Part shown: piece after piece, positions 33,601 to 41,947 of the stretch
Layout of the letters: each line of letters begins with the position of its first letter
Position numbering within the stretch: the first letter of the stretch is position 1
Assembly: GCA_963797475.1 (NCBI GenBank)
Contig: CAWCPR010000001.1
Coordinates: forward strand, 372,001-436,000
DNA from: CAWCPR01 sp963797475
GTDB lineage: Bacteria; Chloroflexota; Anaerolineae; Anaerolineales; UBA4823
Reading direction: 5' to 3'
Length of the DNA stretch: 64,000 nt
Notes under the pieces: generated by a model
Told to the model about the DNA's origin: nothing
The model's database searches: none
The model's input: the letters and a program-made list of their open reading frames with translations, nothing else
Program-made: the position numbers and the translations under genes

Positions 33601-36600
33601 TAACCCGCGTGACAGCCGGCGCTGAAAATGATGGCATTGGTCAAATCCACATTGGACGCCAGCAATTCAGTCGTCAGCAGGCTGGTGCTGTAGTCGGCTG
33701 CCAGGGCGCTGTTAGCGCTGAAGTGACCTGCCAGGAAGATCAAATCGTGGCGGCTGCCTAAAAGAGCCTGGCGCAGATCATCCGCCGTCCAGGAGAGCGG
33801 GTCGGAGGGGGAGAGGTCGCGGGAGGCGATCAGCGTATCTGCGGGGACGCCCATCCCGGCTTGCAGCTCGCCCTGGACTGCCAACGCCGCGTCCTGCAGG
33901 AAATCATAACCGCTGACGAGGGCGGAAGACGGGGTTGGGACGACGCCATTGGGGGTTTGCATGTACGCATCGATCATCCCCGAAACGTCAAGCGGGGACT
34001 CGACCAGCCGGCCGACCGCCAACTCCGGGATCGGGAACTGGTCGGATTTGATCGAGATATCCAGCCGGGAACCGTAAGGATCCTGGGTGAGCACGTAGCC
34101 CAAGCGCAAGCTGGCTTGAGAAGAAGTCTCATCCCGGACCGGCGGGACGTAATCCGTTTCGTTGCCAAGCAGCGTGGTGTCGGGGTATCGGAAGAAGGGA
34201 ATGACTTCGTCGTTCCCGACGATCGCGACATATTGGAGAGGGTTCAAGGCCCAATAACCATCCACGATATCCTTGATGGCCCCGGCTAAAAGGTTCTCGG
34301 CGTAAGGGCAGTCCGGGTTGGCATCCGCCTGGGTGTTTAAATCACGCACCTTTTGATCTGATTCCACGTCCACGACCACGCCTTTCACGTCGGGGCGGGC
34401 AGCGAAGGCAGCCAGCTTGGCCTGTAAGGCGCTTTTTTCGGCGGCCGTGCCTGACATGCGGTTGATGTCGGTCAGGATGACCGTCTGGATGCCGTTTGCA
34501 CTTGGGCTGATCGTCGAAGGGCCGGCGACTGGGCTGACCGACCCGCAGGTGCCGGAGAACAGGGTCGCTTCCAGGTGAAACGGCGATTGCAGGCTGTAAT
34601 CGCCATTTCGGCCGGTGACGCGTACATAGAAATCGCCAGCGTTGGTCCAGGTATCGGCGATGAGTTCCTCATTCGCTATTCCGTCGAAAGCGGAAATGCC
34701 GATCAGGCTGCGAGTTTGGGCGCTGGAAAACGCGGATGGACTGAAAGCCGATGGGCTGAAAGCAGATGGACTGAAAGCCGATGGGCTGAAGGCGGACGGA
34801 CTGAAAGCGGACGGGCTGAACGCCGAGGGACTGAAGGCCGAAGGACTGAACGCGGATGGGCTGAACGCCGAGGGACTGAATGCCGAAGGACTGAACGCGG
34901 ATGGGCTGAACGCGGAAGGGCTGAACGCCGAGGGACTGAATGCCGATGGACTGAATGCGGAGGGACTGAAAGCCGAAGGGCTGAACGCCGAGGGACTGAA
35001 GGCGTCGGGGGCAAATTCAGCGCTGAGGCGCACCAGGTCCTGGGGTTGGAGCAGTGTCTGGTAGGCATTAGCGATGTCTTTGTAAAGCGTCAGGTCGTAG
35101 TTCGCCGCCAGGTTGGTCAGGGTGAGCAGGACTTTACTGTTGGGCTGCACCTTGAATTTGTACCAGCGAGACTGGCCCAGGCTGTCGATGTACTGGTCGG
35201 CCTGGGCATTCAGGGTGCCCGGGCTGCCGCTCAGGTTCAGCTCCAGGGCACGCGGCCAGGAATCGTTATCGACGCTGGTGGGGATGCAGCTTGAGAATTC
35301 GGACGTATTCCCGTTCGAGTCCGTGGCCGTAGCGGTCACAAAGACGTCTAACGGCAGCGAGGCGCCGATTGGGAGATCAAAGATTGCGTCCCCGTTGGCG
35401 TCGGTGGTCAGCGCCGCGCTCCCCAACAGGCTCTCGCCCTGGCCATAGCCGCTCGGGTCGCAGGTCGTGCTGCTGAAAAACTCGAGCGTATAAGTGGTGT
35501 TCGCCAGGCTGTTGAGCCGGCCTGAGATGGCTATGGCGCTTGCCTGTGGGATCGCTCGCGAGAGCACCGGGAAATTTTGAAGGTCGTTCGGGCCGCCGTC
35601 GCCGTCCCCGGCATCGTTCGAGGTAACGCCATCCCCGCCCAGGTCGATGCCCAACGGGGAATTGGCGAAGATGCTGTCTCCCTGGATGGTCGCCTTGCCG
35701 GAGATAAGCGCCAGGCCGCCGGCAGTGTTTGCGGTATTGGCGCTCAGCGTACTGGCGGTGATGACCAGCGCACCCTGGTTGTAAATCCCGCCGCCTGTCC
35801 CGGCGGCATGATTATCCTGAATGGCGCTGGCATCGATGGTCAGGTTGGAACCCGGGCCAGCGTAGATTCCGGCGCCGTTTTGGCTGGCGGAATTGGATTC
35901 GATCTTGCTGCCGGTAAGGGTCAACCCGGCGGCATCCAGGAAAATACCGCCTCCAAGGGCAGCGCTGTTGGCCCGAACCGTGCTGTTCACCAGGGACAGG
36001 TTAGCATGGATTACGGCGATACCGCCGCCGTTGGCGCTGTTCCCGCCGCTGATGAGAACTCCGCTGATCGCAGCGCCGGCGCGGATGTCGAAGATGCGAT
36101 CTCCCAGGGCGCCGGCGTCGATGGTGGAAGCCGCCTCGCCATCGCCCTGCAAGGTCAGCGCATCGCTGACATTGAGGTCGCCGCCCGAATCGCCGGGACC
36201 GTTTATGGTCAAAGCATAATTGCCGGATGGCAGCAGGATCGTATCCGGGCCGGGACGGCTGTTAGCGGCGATGATCGCCTCGCGCAGAGAGCAGTCATCG
36301 ATGCCGCATGCGCCGTCCGCGCTGTCAGCCGTCTTATTCACCAGGAAGACCGGGCCGGTTTGCAGCGGGTTCTCGAACTCGAACGCGCCCGTGTCGCAGC
36401 GGCTGGCCTGGGGGCGCAGCACGCCGCGCTGGTCTGTCGCCGGGCAGGCAGTCCCCCCGCTCCCGGGAACGTCCGGGCTGCCGGCGTCCAGGGCCGGGCT
36501 GGCGGGCAGCAAAGCGTGGGTAAACGTCGGCCCGCCGTTGTCCTGAAGTGGGCCAAGCACGCTGCTGAAAACGGAGGCGGGATCCACCGTCAAATCCCCC

Positions 36601-37688
36601 GGGCCTGCCTGTGGGCATCCCGTTCCCGAGCCGGTCAGGTTATAGCCATCCGAAAGCAGCGGCCAGCCGTATAAACTGCGGCAGTCCGGGTTGGTCTGGT
36701 TCGCAAGGTTCCCAGCGATGATGCTGTTGAGGAAATGCACGCTCCCAAAATTATCGATCCCACCCGCCTCGCTGAAAGAATGGTTCAGAGTGATTGTTGC
36801 GCTGGCCAGGGTGATCGTGGCGGTGTTGTTGTAAATGCCGGCGCCGTCATCGGCGGCCGTGTTGCCGCTGATGGTGCTGTTGGTGACCGTTAGAAGGCTG
36901 TTGCCAACGTTCTTGATGCCCCCGCCGAACCGGTTCAGGACCTTATAAGCCGGGCCGGCGCTGTTTCCGTAGATCGCGTCGTTCGTCAGGCTGGTTCTGC
37001 CGCCTGTCAGGTAAACGCCGCCTCCCCCATCGCCGGCCGAGTTACCGGCGACCGTGCTGCTGTCGATGCTGAGCGTACCGTTATTGTTATAGATCCCCCC
37101 GCCGCTGCCGCTGGCGCTGTTTGAAAGGATTTTTGACCCGCCATTTACCGCCAGAGCGCCTTTGTTGTAGATCGCTCCACCGCCGTCTCCCGAGATGCCA
37201 TAAGCATAACCGTTCTGCAGGGTGACGTTTACCAGGGTCAAGGCGCCGCCGCTGGAGACGTGGAATAAACGAAACTTGGCCACTTTGGCAGAATTTTTAC
37301 GCTCGATCAGCGCCCCGTTTCCCTGGATGGTGATGTCACTGGTGATAGATGGCAAGCCGTTGCTGCCGTTCAAGGAATTGTTGGCGGAGGAAAGCGTGTA
37401 CGTGGTCGCAGCCAGGAGGATCATATCCGCGCCGCTGCCAGCCGGACACTCACCCGGTTTGCTGCCTGAGGCGGTATCGGTGTTGGCTGCGATGATCGCC
37501 TCGACCAGCGAGCAATAGCCGTCATTCGCGCGGGTGTTGGTGGCCGTGTTTACGCTGATTGCCGCGGCGCTGGCCCGGGTTGGGAAAAACGCCAGCGCCA
37601 GGATGAGAACCGCAAGCACCCGCCGGTATCCACCGAGATGGTTACACAAAATATTCCAAAAAACCGCCAGATGGAATATGCTTTTCAT
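30690..37688 (-). CDS. giant secreted protein: CSLREA/beta-helix, AFSPS-repeat-split PPC domain, C25 caspase-fold peptidase, PKD domains
   Basis: 2332 residues with a signal peptide (~1-42). Residues ~45-700 are two CSLREA-type units (G-Y-C-S-L-V-E-A-I and D-C-S-L-R-E-A-I), each followed by beta-helix rungs. Residues ~840-1040 are a pre-peptidase C-terminal (PPC)-like sandwich split by tandem A-F-S-P-S repeats (~893-988). Residues ~1065-1480 are a gingipain/C25-like caspase fold with His1322 (L-A-G-H-F) and Cys1359 (F-S-A-G-C-H-A-G). Then come Ig-like domains, two PKD domains (~1990-2175) and a cap starting G-Y-V-T-G-G-G-W-I. GAGGAGG precedes the ATG at 37688. It probably acts outside the cell as a surface or secreted protease. 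No sorting signal is recognised. Confidence 0.85.
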   Translation of the reverse strand: MKSIFHLAVFWNILCNHLGGYRRVLAVLILALAFFPTRASAAAISVNTATNTRANDGYCSLVEAIIAANTDTASGSKPGECPAGSGADMILLAATTYTLSSANNSLNGSNGLPSITSDITIQGNGALIERKNSAKVAKFRLFHVSSGGALTLVNVTLQNGYAYGISGDGGGAIYNKGALAVNGGSKILSNSASGSGGGIYNNNGTLSIDSSTVAGNSAGDGGGGVYLTGGRTSLTNDAIYGNSAGPAYKVLNRFGGGIKNVGNSLLTVTNSTISGNTAADDGAGIYNNTATITLASATITLNHSFSEAGGIDNFGSVHFLNSIIAGNLANQTNPDCRSLYGWPLLSDGYNLTGSGTGCPQAGPGDLTVDPASVFSSVLGPLQDNGGPTFTHALLPASPALDAGSPDVPGSGGTACPATDQRGVLRPQASRCDTGAFEFENPLQTGPVFLVNKTADSADGACGIDDCSLREAIIAANSRPGPDTILLPSGNYALTINGPGDSGGDLNVSDALTLQGDGEAASTIDAGALGDRIFDIRAGAAISGVLISGGNSANGGGIAVIHANLSLVNSTVRANSAALGGGIFLDAAGLTLTGSKIESNSASQNGAGIYAGPGSNLTIDASAIQDNHAAGTGGGIYNQGALVITASTLSANTANTAGGLALISGKATIQGDSIFANSPLGIDLGGDGVTSNDAGDGDGGPNDLQNFPVLSRAIPQASAIAISGRLNSLANTTYTLEFFSSTTCDPSGYGQGESLLGSAALTTDANGDAIFDLPIGASLPLDVFVTATATDSNGNTSEFSSCIPTSVDNDSWPRALELNLSGSPGTLNAQADQYIDSLGQSRWYKFKVQPNSKVLLTLTNLAANYDLTLYKDIANAYQTLLQPQDLVRLSAEFAPDAFSPSAFSPSAFSPSAFSPSAFSPSAFSPSAFSPSAFSPSAFSPSAFSPSAFSPSAFSPSAFSPSAFSPSAFSPSAFSPSAFSPSAFSPSAFSSAQTRSLIGISAFDGIANEELIADTWTNAGDFYVRVTGRNGDYSLQSPFHLEATLFSGTCGSVSPVAGPSTISPSANGIQTVILTDINRMSGTAAEKSALQAKLAAFAARPDVKGVVVDVESDQKVRDLNTQADANPDCPYAENLLAGAIKDIVDGYWALNPLQYVAIVGNDEVIPFFRYPDTTLLGNETDYVPPVRDETSSQASLRLGYVLTQDPYGSRLDISIKSDQFPIPELAVGRLVESPLDVSGMIDAYMQTPNGVVPTPSSALVSGYDFLQDAALAVQGELQAGMGVPADTLIASRDLSPSDPLSWTADDLRQALLGSRHDLIFLAGHFSANSALAADYSTSLLTTELLASNVDLTNAIIFSAGCHAGYNIVNEHGVPGVTLLLDWPQAFAEKKATLIAGTGYQYGDTDFLEYSERIYAEFSRQLRVGSGPVPVGKALVASKQVYLSQTAQVRGLHEKALLEATLFGLPMLSVNMPAGRITNASEPSVIPSLNTFNPGQEPGYTLGLAYADYHLTPSLIANTLSLKNVEDDSLITATYLSGTNGIVTNPAEPALPLERRNVSFPSEVLRGVGFRGGNYTDIPNVIPLTGAPTSEIRGVHAPFFTSVFYPLRTWSVNYFSALTDVSGGATRLMVTPAQHLSSEPGSQTSILRRFDGMDFRLYYSANINTYAGGSVPALAAPPTILAIDGQPASGSVNFQTQVIGNPAAGIQQVWVTYTGFDEPFAGRWQSLDLAQNPQDSTLWEGSLDLQGVSPDSLRFIVQAVNGVGLVSLDDNQGAYFEPGLGAAPPAPPQPSAITLVTPPASSVYGTQASFTAELTSAGSPLAGKLVTFGLGAQTAQAFTDANGRATVVIPFLELPGQYQVSASSAATSDFLPSSTAVPFSISRQPTQLSLSLPPGTVPAGGDLGVVATLSGVNDHPLQQRTVFFVLSGANGSATLPVITDYLGRAFLGKVSLPSGSYSVQVFFGGALQLPEGTLNLDDPRYLPSSASGSIAIDSPPVANAGGPYTAPEGGSVQLDGSLSFDPDPGDTLSFAWDLDGDGSFETNGVSPLFSAVGLNGPSVRSVKLQVCDPFNLCATSTAVVIIQNVSPEVGAIDAPVDPIKVNTSINASAIFTDTGSLDTHTAVWDWGDGSTSPGSVDELAHRIGPDSHVYQKAGVYQIKLTVTDQDGGIGEKVYPFLVVYDPSDGYVTGGGWILSQPGSCQLYPGCMDDKGKAHFGFVAKYKNNALTPIGSIEFEFEPAELELHSTSYDWLVVSGAMVQFKGKGRINHAGNYGFLISAMDADMDPTLTRDLFRIVIWDMDNNDTIVYDSQYGDGLNAGPTTPLGGGNIAIHKGKR
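34741..35010 (-). repeat. 15-bp minisatellite encoding A-F-S-P-S repeats
   Basis: Seventeen consecutive 15-bp units (34741-34995) follow the plus-strand pattern CTGAANGCNGANGGN with no indels, flanked by partial units. Read on the minus strand every variable base is a synonymous third codon position of S-P-S-A-F. The peptide array has 18 copies of A-F-S-P-S and a final A-F-S-S. It lies inside the coding region of the giant secreted protein. Confidence 0.97.
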
Positions 37689-37995
37689 CTTTCCTCCTCA
37701 CAAATCTTGCAGCAATGTGACCGACCCCACTTTTTGTGAAGCGCCCCCGCATTTGCTAAATTTTCGCTATTTTCCCCAACCGAAAATCCATGGCGCGCTG
37801 CCTGATTTCGAAACCCGTTCCTCCGCAAATAGGTTTGGGGATTCCGAAAAACCCAGGCAGAAAATTCTTTTTAACGAAATCTTAATTTACCGGATTAATT
37901 ATAGCACGGACGAGACAAAAAATATAATATTGGGACAACTTCGAGGGCTTGAATGAAATTTGCCCGACTCGCCCGGCTGCCAGGCTGAGGCCAGC
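37689..37995. promoter_or_regulatory. AT-richer intergenic region upstream of the giant secreted protein gene
   Basis: 307 bases between the ECF S-component stop and the giant gene start, both on the minus strand. A minus-strand TATAAT lies at 37903 to 37898, with no good -35 at 17 bp, about 210 nt upstream of the ATG at 37688. No open frame or repeat of note was seen. Confidence 0.35.
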
Positions 37996-38541
37996 CTAAC
38001 GCTTTTCCGCCAGGTATGTGAAAAAGCCGGCGCGGTTCAAGGCGAGCAGGGTAAAAGCCCCCAACAGACCCCCCAATGCGCCGAAAACGATATAGCCGAT
38101 CAAAGAACGCGCCAGCCCCAGGGCCACGAACCCAACCGGCGCGCCGGTCAGGATCCCGATCGCCCATTTGACCAGGAACTTTCCCAGGTGTCCAAACACA
38201 CCGACCAATGCAGCCACTGCCAGGTTTTCGGGATTCCTTAAAAGCAGCAAAGCCGCATCCGTTGCGACCCCGACCATCGTATAGGAGAGCACGGTGTTAA
38301 GCAGTCCAAAATCGCCCAACCCAAGAAAACCTGCCAGCAGCCCGGAGGTCAGGCCCACCAGACTGGCCGATCCCGGCCGCGGGACCACCCGGGCAGCCAC
38401 AATCATGATCGCCATCCAAAAAATGCCGGTATGCCCGGGCAGTTGCAGCGGCAGGCGCAAGGCGATTTTCCCGACGACAATTAATGCCGCAAAAAGCGCC
38501 AGGAGAATCAACTGAAAGGTCGAAAAATAACGCTCTTTCAT
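37996..38541 (-). CDS. ECF transporter S component (substrate-binding membrane subunit)
   Basis: A 181-residue membrane protein with five or six helices and few charges, in the usual length range of S components. Helix 1 is L-I-L-L-A-L-F-A-A-L-I-V-V-G-K. G-L-T-S-G-L-L-A-G-F-L-G is of the G-x-x-x-G type that packs on EcfT. Its ATG overlaps the stop of the preceding gene by four bases (ATGA). The T component and dual ATPase are encoded upstream in the same operon. The usual cargo of ECF systems is vitamins or metals. The surrounding Mo/W genes suggest a molybdenum- or pterin-related substrate, but the sequence does not prove it. Confidence 0.75.
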   Translation of the reverse strand: MKERYFSTFQLILLALFAALIVVGKIALRLPLQLPGHTGIFWMAIMIVAARVVPRPGSASLVGLTSGLLAGFLGLGDFGLLNTVLSYTMVGVATDAALLLLRNPENLAVAALVGVFGHLGKFLVKWAIGILTGAPVGFVALGLARSLIGYIVFGALGGLLGAFTLLALNRAGFFTYLAEKR

Positions 38542-39044
38542 GGCGAACCCACCTCGATTTTATCCACATCCTGAACCCATTCGTCACGCGTATCCAGCAT
38601 TTCAAGCTGTTTCGAAACGAGCTTTAATGTACCGCGGTTGGATAAATCAAACATGACCATATTGTCTCTCAGGTCGACCTGCGCCCAGGTGAGCTGCGCC
38701 GATTTACCCCGGCTGGCGCTGGAAACGACGATTGGCGTATCCGCCTTGAGCTGCCCGGAGGGAACGAACAATAAAATGACGTCCCGCAGCAGCCAGCCAT
38801 CTTGCAGCTTGCCTTCCACCGGCTCGCTGAAGCTGACCATTTCCAGGGGCGCCAGGGTTTCCGGCGTAAAACCGGCTGCCAACTTGCCATTCAAATAAAG
38901 AGGGATGCTGCCAGGTGACAAAGTCACCTCGGCGGTCGAGGCGGATACCGGGGAGAGCCGGCGCAGATAATCCACCTCCAGGACCGTGGCAACGAACAGG
39001 ATCAAAAACAATATTCCGATTAGCACGCGCTTACTCTGGCTCAT
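38538..39044 (-). CDS. membrane-anchored protein with sulfite oxidase-like (SUOX) fold domain
   Basis: A 168-residue protein. One N-terminal transmembrane helix (~6-24) is followed by an outside domain resembling the oxidoreductase molybdopterin-binding fold (S-I-P-L-Y-L-N-G; G-W-L-L-R-D-V; I-V-V-S-S-A-S-R-G; ending V-D-K-I-E-V). It contains no Cys, so it cannot provide the usual molybdenum-ligating cysteine, and it is shorter than enzymatic members. GGAGATAAG precedes the ATG and the gene overlaps the S component by four bases. A related domain is fused to the tungstate-binding protein at 42960, so this is probably a binding or sensor module. The fold assignment is moderate. Confidence 0.6.
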   Translation of the reverse strand: MSQSKRVLIGILFLILFVATVLEVDYLRRLSPVSASTAEVTLSPGSIPLYLNGKLAAGFTPETLAPLEMVSFSEPVEGKLQDGWLLRDVILLFVPSGQLKADTPIVVSSASRGKSAQLTWAQVDLRDNMVMFDLSNRGTLKLVSKQLEMLDTRDEWVQDVDKIEVGSP

Positions 39045-39045
39045 C

Positions 39046-39768
39046 TTATCTCCAATACAACCCGACGATCAACCCGATCATCGCAATCAAAAACAGCCAA
39101 TCCCGAGGCGCCATTTTGAGCTGCTGGTATGGGCGCCGGACGGGGGAATTGAAACCACGCGCATAAGCCGCTTCGGTGATCGACCAGGCCCGCCGGGTGG
39201 TCAGCAGGATTGCCGGCACGCTCAGCGCGACCAGACTGCGGACCTGGTCCACGGCCTTGCGAACGCCTGACATCTCCGGCAGTGCGCCGCGGGCGCGCTG
39301 CGCCTCCAGGATCGCTCGCCATTCACCATCTAAAAGCCCCAGGCTTTGGAAAGCCAGGCTCAGGCTGAATGCGTAACGATACGGGACGTGCAATTTTTCA
39401 AGGGACAGGCTGAACTCAGTGGATTTGGTGGTGGTGAAAAACAAGGTGAACGCCCCGGCCAGCAAGATCAGGCGCAGGCTGATGACCAGCGCCAGGTCCA
39501 ACCCGACCAGCCAGGTATCCAGGACAAAAAGTATGATCAAGACCCACTTAATGCGCCACACCTGTCGGGCGGCATACGGGAGCAAGCGGCCCCAGGCGAA
39601 CAAAAGGGCATACAGCGCCAGGAACACCAGCAGCCTGTCCAGAGGCAGCATCACTGCCACAGATGCGCCCAGGCTCAGGGCCAGCTTGGTGCGCGGGTCA
39701 AATCGTCGCAAGGGCGAGTTTGCGACCAGCGCCTGGAAATGCGGCGTGCGGTTCCTGCTCCGGTTCAA
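39046..39768 (-). CDS. ECF transporter transmembrane T component
   Basis: A 240-residue EcfT/CbiQ-type protein. It starts after the ATPase gene with a TTG whose G-A continues into the overlapping stop (TTGA). The N-terminus has S-P-L-R-R-F-D-P-R-T-K-L, the hallmark entry of EcfT. About five membrane helices and a cytoplasmic helical region follow, with A-x-R-A-R-G coupling motifs: A-Q-R-A-R-G-A-L-P and A-Y-A-R-G-F. These helices contact the two ATPase halves. It is in a four-gene ECF unit with a dual ATPase, a SUOX-fold protein and an S component. Confidence 0.85.
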   Translation of the reverse strand: MNRSRNRTPHFQALVANSPLRRFDPRTKLALSLGASVAVMLPLDRLLVFLALYALLFAWGRLLPYAARQVWRIKWVLIILFVLDTWLVGLDLALVISLRLILLAGAFTLFFTTTKSTEFSLSLEKLHVPYRYAFSLSLAFQSLGLLDGEWRAILEAQRARGALPEMSGVRKAVDQVRSLVALSVPAILLTTRRAWSITEAAYARGFNSPVRRPYQQLKMAPRDWLFLIAMIGLIVGLYWR

Positions 39769-41177
39769 CCGGCCACCTCGACCCAGGCGGGTAATCTCAA
39801 CCCCAGGCGGTCCCAGGGCTCCCGGTAAGCCAGGATTTCAGCGCTCGGCCCTTGAGCGACAAATCCATCCGGGCCCAGCAAAAACAACTGGTCGGCCATC
39901 CTTGCCAGCTCCAGGTCGTGGGTCGCCAGGATGACCAGGAACCCGGCCCTGGCGTAGGCTCTCAGCAAATGCACCAACGTTCGCTTATGGTCCGCATCCT
40001 GGCCCAAGGAGGGTTCGTCGAGCAATATCCCGTGCTTCGGCTGGCGCACCAGCACCGTCGCCAGGGCCAGGCGCCTTTTCTCGCCCTCTGAAAGCAGCAG
40101 CGGCGGCGTCGATTCATATCTTCGCAAGCCTGTTGCGTCCAACAACCAACCGTAATAATCCAAATTTGGATTAGCCAGTCCGAATAATATTTCCGTCCGC
40201 ACGCTGGCGTTAAAAAGCTGCAAATCGGGATTTTGAAAAACCATGCCGAGATCCGGAGACTCGCTCCCACTACCGGCCTCGACGGTGATCCCACCCCGGC
40301 AGCTTTGCAGCCCAGCCAGAGCGCGCAGCAGCGTGGTTTTGCCGACCCCGTTGCGCCCAACGATGGCTAAAATCTGTCCGCCGCGGGCGCTGAATTCCAG
40401 GCCGGAAAGCACCTCTCTTCCGCTGCGGGACACGCTCAGGTCACGTACTTGTAGGCGAAAATCTGTTCTTGCAGCCACAGGCCAGGCAAACGGAGCCGGG
40501 CTTGATTCAGCCACGGCCTGGGGCTGCCTCAGCTCCAGGTCATCTACGGACAAACCGCCATGCACGACCTCCCGGCGATGTTCACACAGAATAATCGCTA
40601 CGCCGGACGCCTGCGACTGGTTGAGCTGCGCCAGAAAATCAAAAGCCGCCGTAGAGTCGAGCATCGACAAAGGTTCGTCCAGGACCAAAAGCGCCGGGCG
40701 CCGGGCGATGATCGAGGCCAGCGCCAGCTTTTGTTGTTCGCCCCCGGAAAGGGTTTGAGGCGGGCGCTGGCGCAGCTCCTGAAGGCTGAAGCGCTCCAGG
40801 GCTTCTTCCAGTCGTTCCGAGACCGCCCGGCGTTCCAGGCCCAGGTTTTCCAATCCAAAAATAATCTCTTCTTCGACGGTGGGCGCCAGCATCTGGGCAG
40901 CCGGGTTTTGGAAAACCAGGCCGGCCTGGCTGGACAACTGCCACAGGGGGGTCCGGTCGGTGCGCTGGCCGTTCACCCAGACGTAGCCCTGGAGTTTGCC
41001 CTGGTACAGGTGCGGAATCAGCCCGGTCAGGCAGCGGGCCAGGGTGCTCTTCCCGCAGCCGGATGGCCCGCAGATCAGCAAGCTTCGACCCGGCTCGAGC
41101 GCGAAAGAAACCGGCCACGATCCGCGACCGTCCTGGGGGTAGCGAAAGGCAACTTCTTCAGCTTTAACGGTCAGCAT
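39765..41177 (-). CDS. ECF transporter dual ATP-binding protein (two ABC domains)
   Basis: A 470-residue fusion of two ECF A subunits. Domain 1 has Walker A C-G-P-S-G-C-G-K-S-T, signature L-S-G-G-E-Q-Q-K, and Walker B L-V-L-D-E-P-L-S. Domain 2 has Walker A V-G-R-N-G-V-G-K-T-T, a variant signature L-S-E-G-E-K-R-R, and Walker B I-L-L-D-E-P-S-L-G-Q-D. Fused ATPases of this kind also occur in YkoD-type ECF systems. ATG 41177 is chosen; a TTG at 41195 would add six residues, and neither has a good Shine-Dalgarno. It lies between the DDTDN gene and EcfT and drives uptake through the S component at 37996. Confidence 0.88.
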   Translation of the reverse strand: MLTVKAEEVAFRYPQDGRGSWPVSFALEPGRSLLICGPSGCGKSTLARCLTGLIPHLYQGKLQGYVWVNGQRTDRTPLWQLSSQAGLVFQNPAAQMLAPTVEEEIIFGLENLGLERRAVSERLEEALERFSLQELRQRPPQTLSGGEQQKLALASIIARRPALLVLDEPLSMLDSTAAFDFLAQLNQSQASGVAIILCEHRREVVHGGLSVDDLELRQPQAVAESSPAPFAWPVAARTDFRLQVRDLSVSRSGREVLSGLEFSARGGQILAIVGRNGVGKTTLLRALAGLQSCRGGITVEAGSGSESPDLGMVFQNPDLQLFNASVRTEILFGLANPNLDYYGWLLDATGLRRYESTPPLLLSEGEKRRLALATVLVRQPKHGILLDEPSLGQDADHKRTLVHLLRAYARAGFLVILATHDLELARMADQLFLLGPDGFVAQGPSAEILAYREPWDRLGLRLPAWVEVAG

Positions 41178-41213
41178 CCTGCGCGCTCGAAGCAACCCGG
41201 CGGACCGGTGAGA

Positions 41214-41900
41214 TCAGTTCAACTTGACCGGCTGCCAGTGATCTTCTTCCCAGGTTACATAGGCGACCGGTTGTCCGCCGCGCCGGGCCGGCCTGAGCTT
41301 ATCGGTCAACACCATGCCCTGCTGCACGGGCTCGCCTTCCATCGTTTGCACTCTGGCGATGCCGGCCATGAGCAGCGCCTCGACGCTCTGCAGCCCGCTG
41401 AGCTCGCGAATGCGACCCACGTGGACGTACCGGCCGTCTTCCCCGCAGGCCGCCAGCCCTATGGCAGCCAGGGCGCCGATGATTCCGCCTTGAGTGCCGC
41501 CAAGGCCTTCCAACATCACTCCGTGGCTGGCCGCCAGGCTGCGCGCCTCTTCCTGAGAGACCACCTGGCGCTGCGCCCGCAAACCGAATTCTGTTAAAGC
41601 CTGGGGGACGTTTGCCGCCACACACAAGCCCGGGTCGCTGCCCGGCTGGAAATCGGCGAGCATAAGCGCCCGGACGCGCTCGAATAGGAGCTGGATATCC
41701 CTTTCCGCGGAGGCTTCCAGGGCGATCGCCGCGCTGCTGTTGTTCTTGGTGTACGGGATTTGGTCATCCACCAGCAGTTGGTGGCGAGTCACGCCCAGCA
41801 CGGGGAAGTCCCGTTCCAGCTCTGCCGCGATCTGGCGGGCCAGGCGGCCCGTCCCGCGCGATTCTAAATTATCCGTATCGTCCATACCGATATAAATCAT
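41214..41900 (-). CDS. stand-alone TiaS-like DDTDN-motif protein, function unknown
   Basis: A 228-residue soluble protein opening with I-Y-I-G-M-D-D-T-D-N, the nucleotide-binding signature of the N-terminal kinase-like (TCKD) domain of archaeal TiaS. It also has G-L-G-G-T-Q-G-G-I-I-G-A-L-A near residue 140. The C-terminal RNA-binding OB and zinc-ribbon domains of TiaS are missing. The ATG at 41900 follows GGGAG at ten bases; a GTG at 41951 overlapping the storage-protein stop is an alternative start. It lies between the Mo-storage-like gene and the ECF ATPase. An ATP-dependent step on a small molecule or cofactor linked to Mo/W uptake is a reasonable guess, but nothing proves it. Confidence 0.65.
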   Translation of the reverse strand: MIYIGMDDTDNLESRGTGRLARQIAAELERDFPVLGVTRHQLLVDDQIPYTKNNSSAAIALEASAERDIQLLFERVRALMLADFQPGSDPGLCVAANVPQALTEFGLRAQRQVVSQEEARSLAASHGVMLEGLGGTQGGIIGALAAIGLAACGEDGRYVHVGRIRELSGLQSVEALLMAGIARVQTMEGEPVQQGMVLTDKLRPARRGGQPVAYVTWEEDHWQPVKLN

Positions 41901-41947
41901 ACTATTTTGACTCCCGCTTCCAAAATTGAGGAGAATTGGGGCATCTT

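Noticed and set aside
34741..35010. Possible CRISPR array
   Set aside because: The 15-bp units are contiguous with no spacers and lie inside a coding gene.
34575..35294. Plus-strand frames over the AFSPS array giving W-T-E-S-R and A-D-G-L-K/N repeats
   Set aside because: These are the other frames of the same 15-bp repeat. Variable positions are synonymous only in the minus-strand A-F-S-P-S frame.
31818..36674. Long plus-strand open frames opposite the giant secreted protein gene, including frames of 370 and 365 codons
   Set aside because: They are antisense shadows: low-complexity, Arg/Gly/Gln-rich translations without ribosome-binding sites, over a strand whose minus frame has clear domains.
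37921..37934. Plus-strand TATAAT in the intergenic region upstream of the giant gene
   Set aside because: No plus-strand gene follows; the ECF genes downstream are all on the minus strand.
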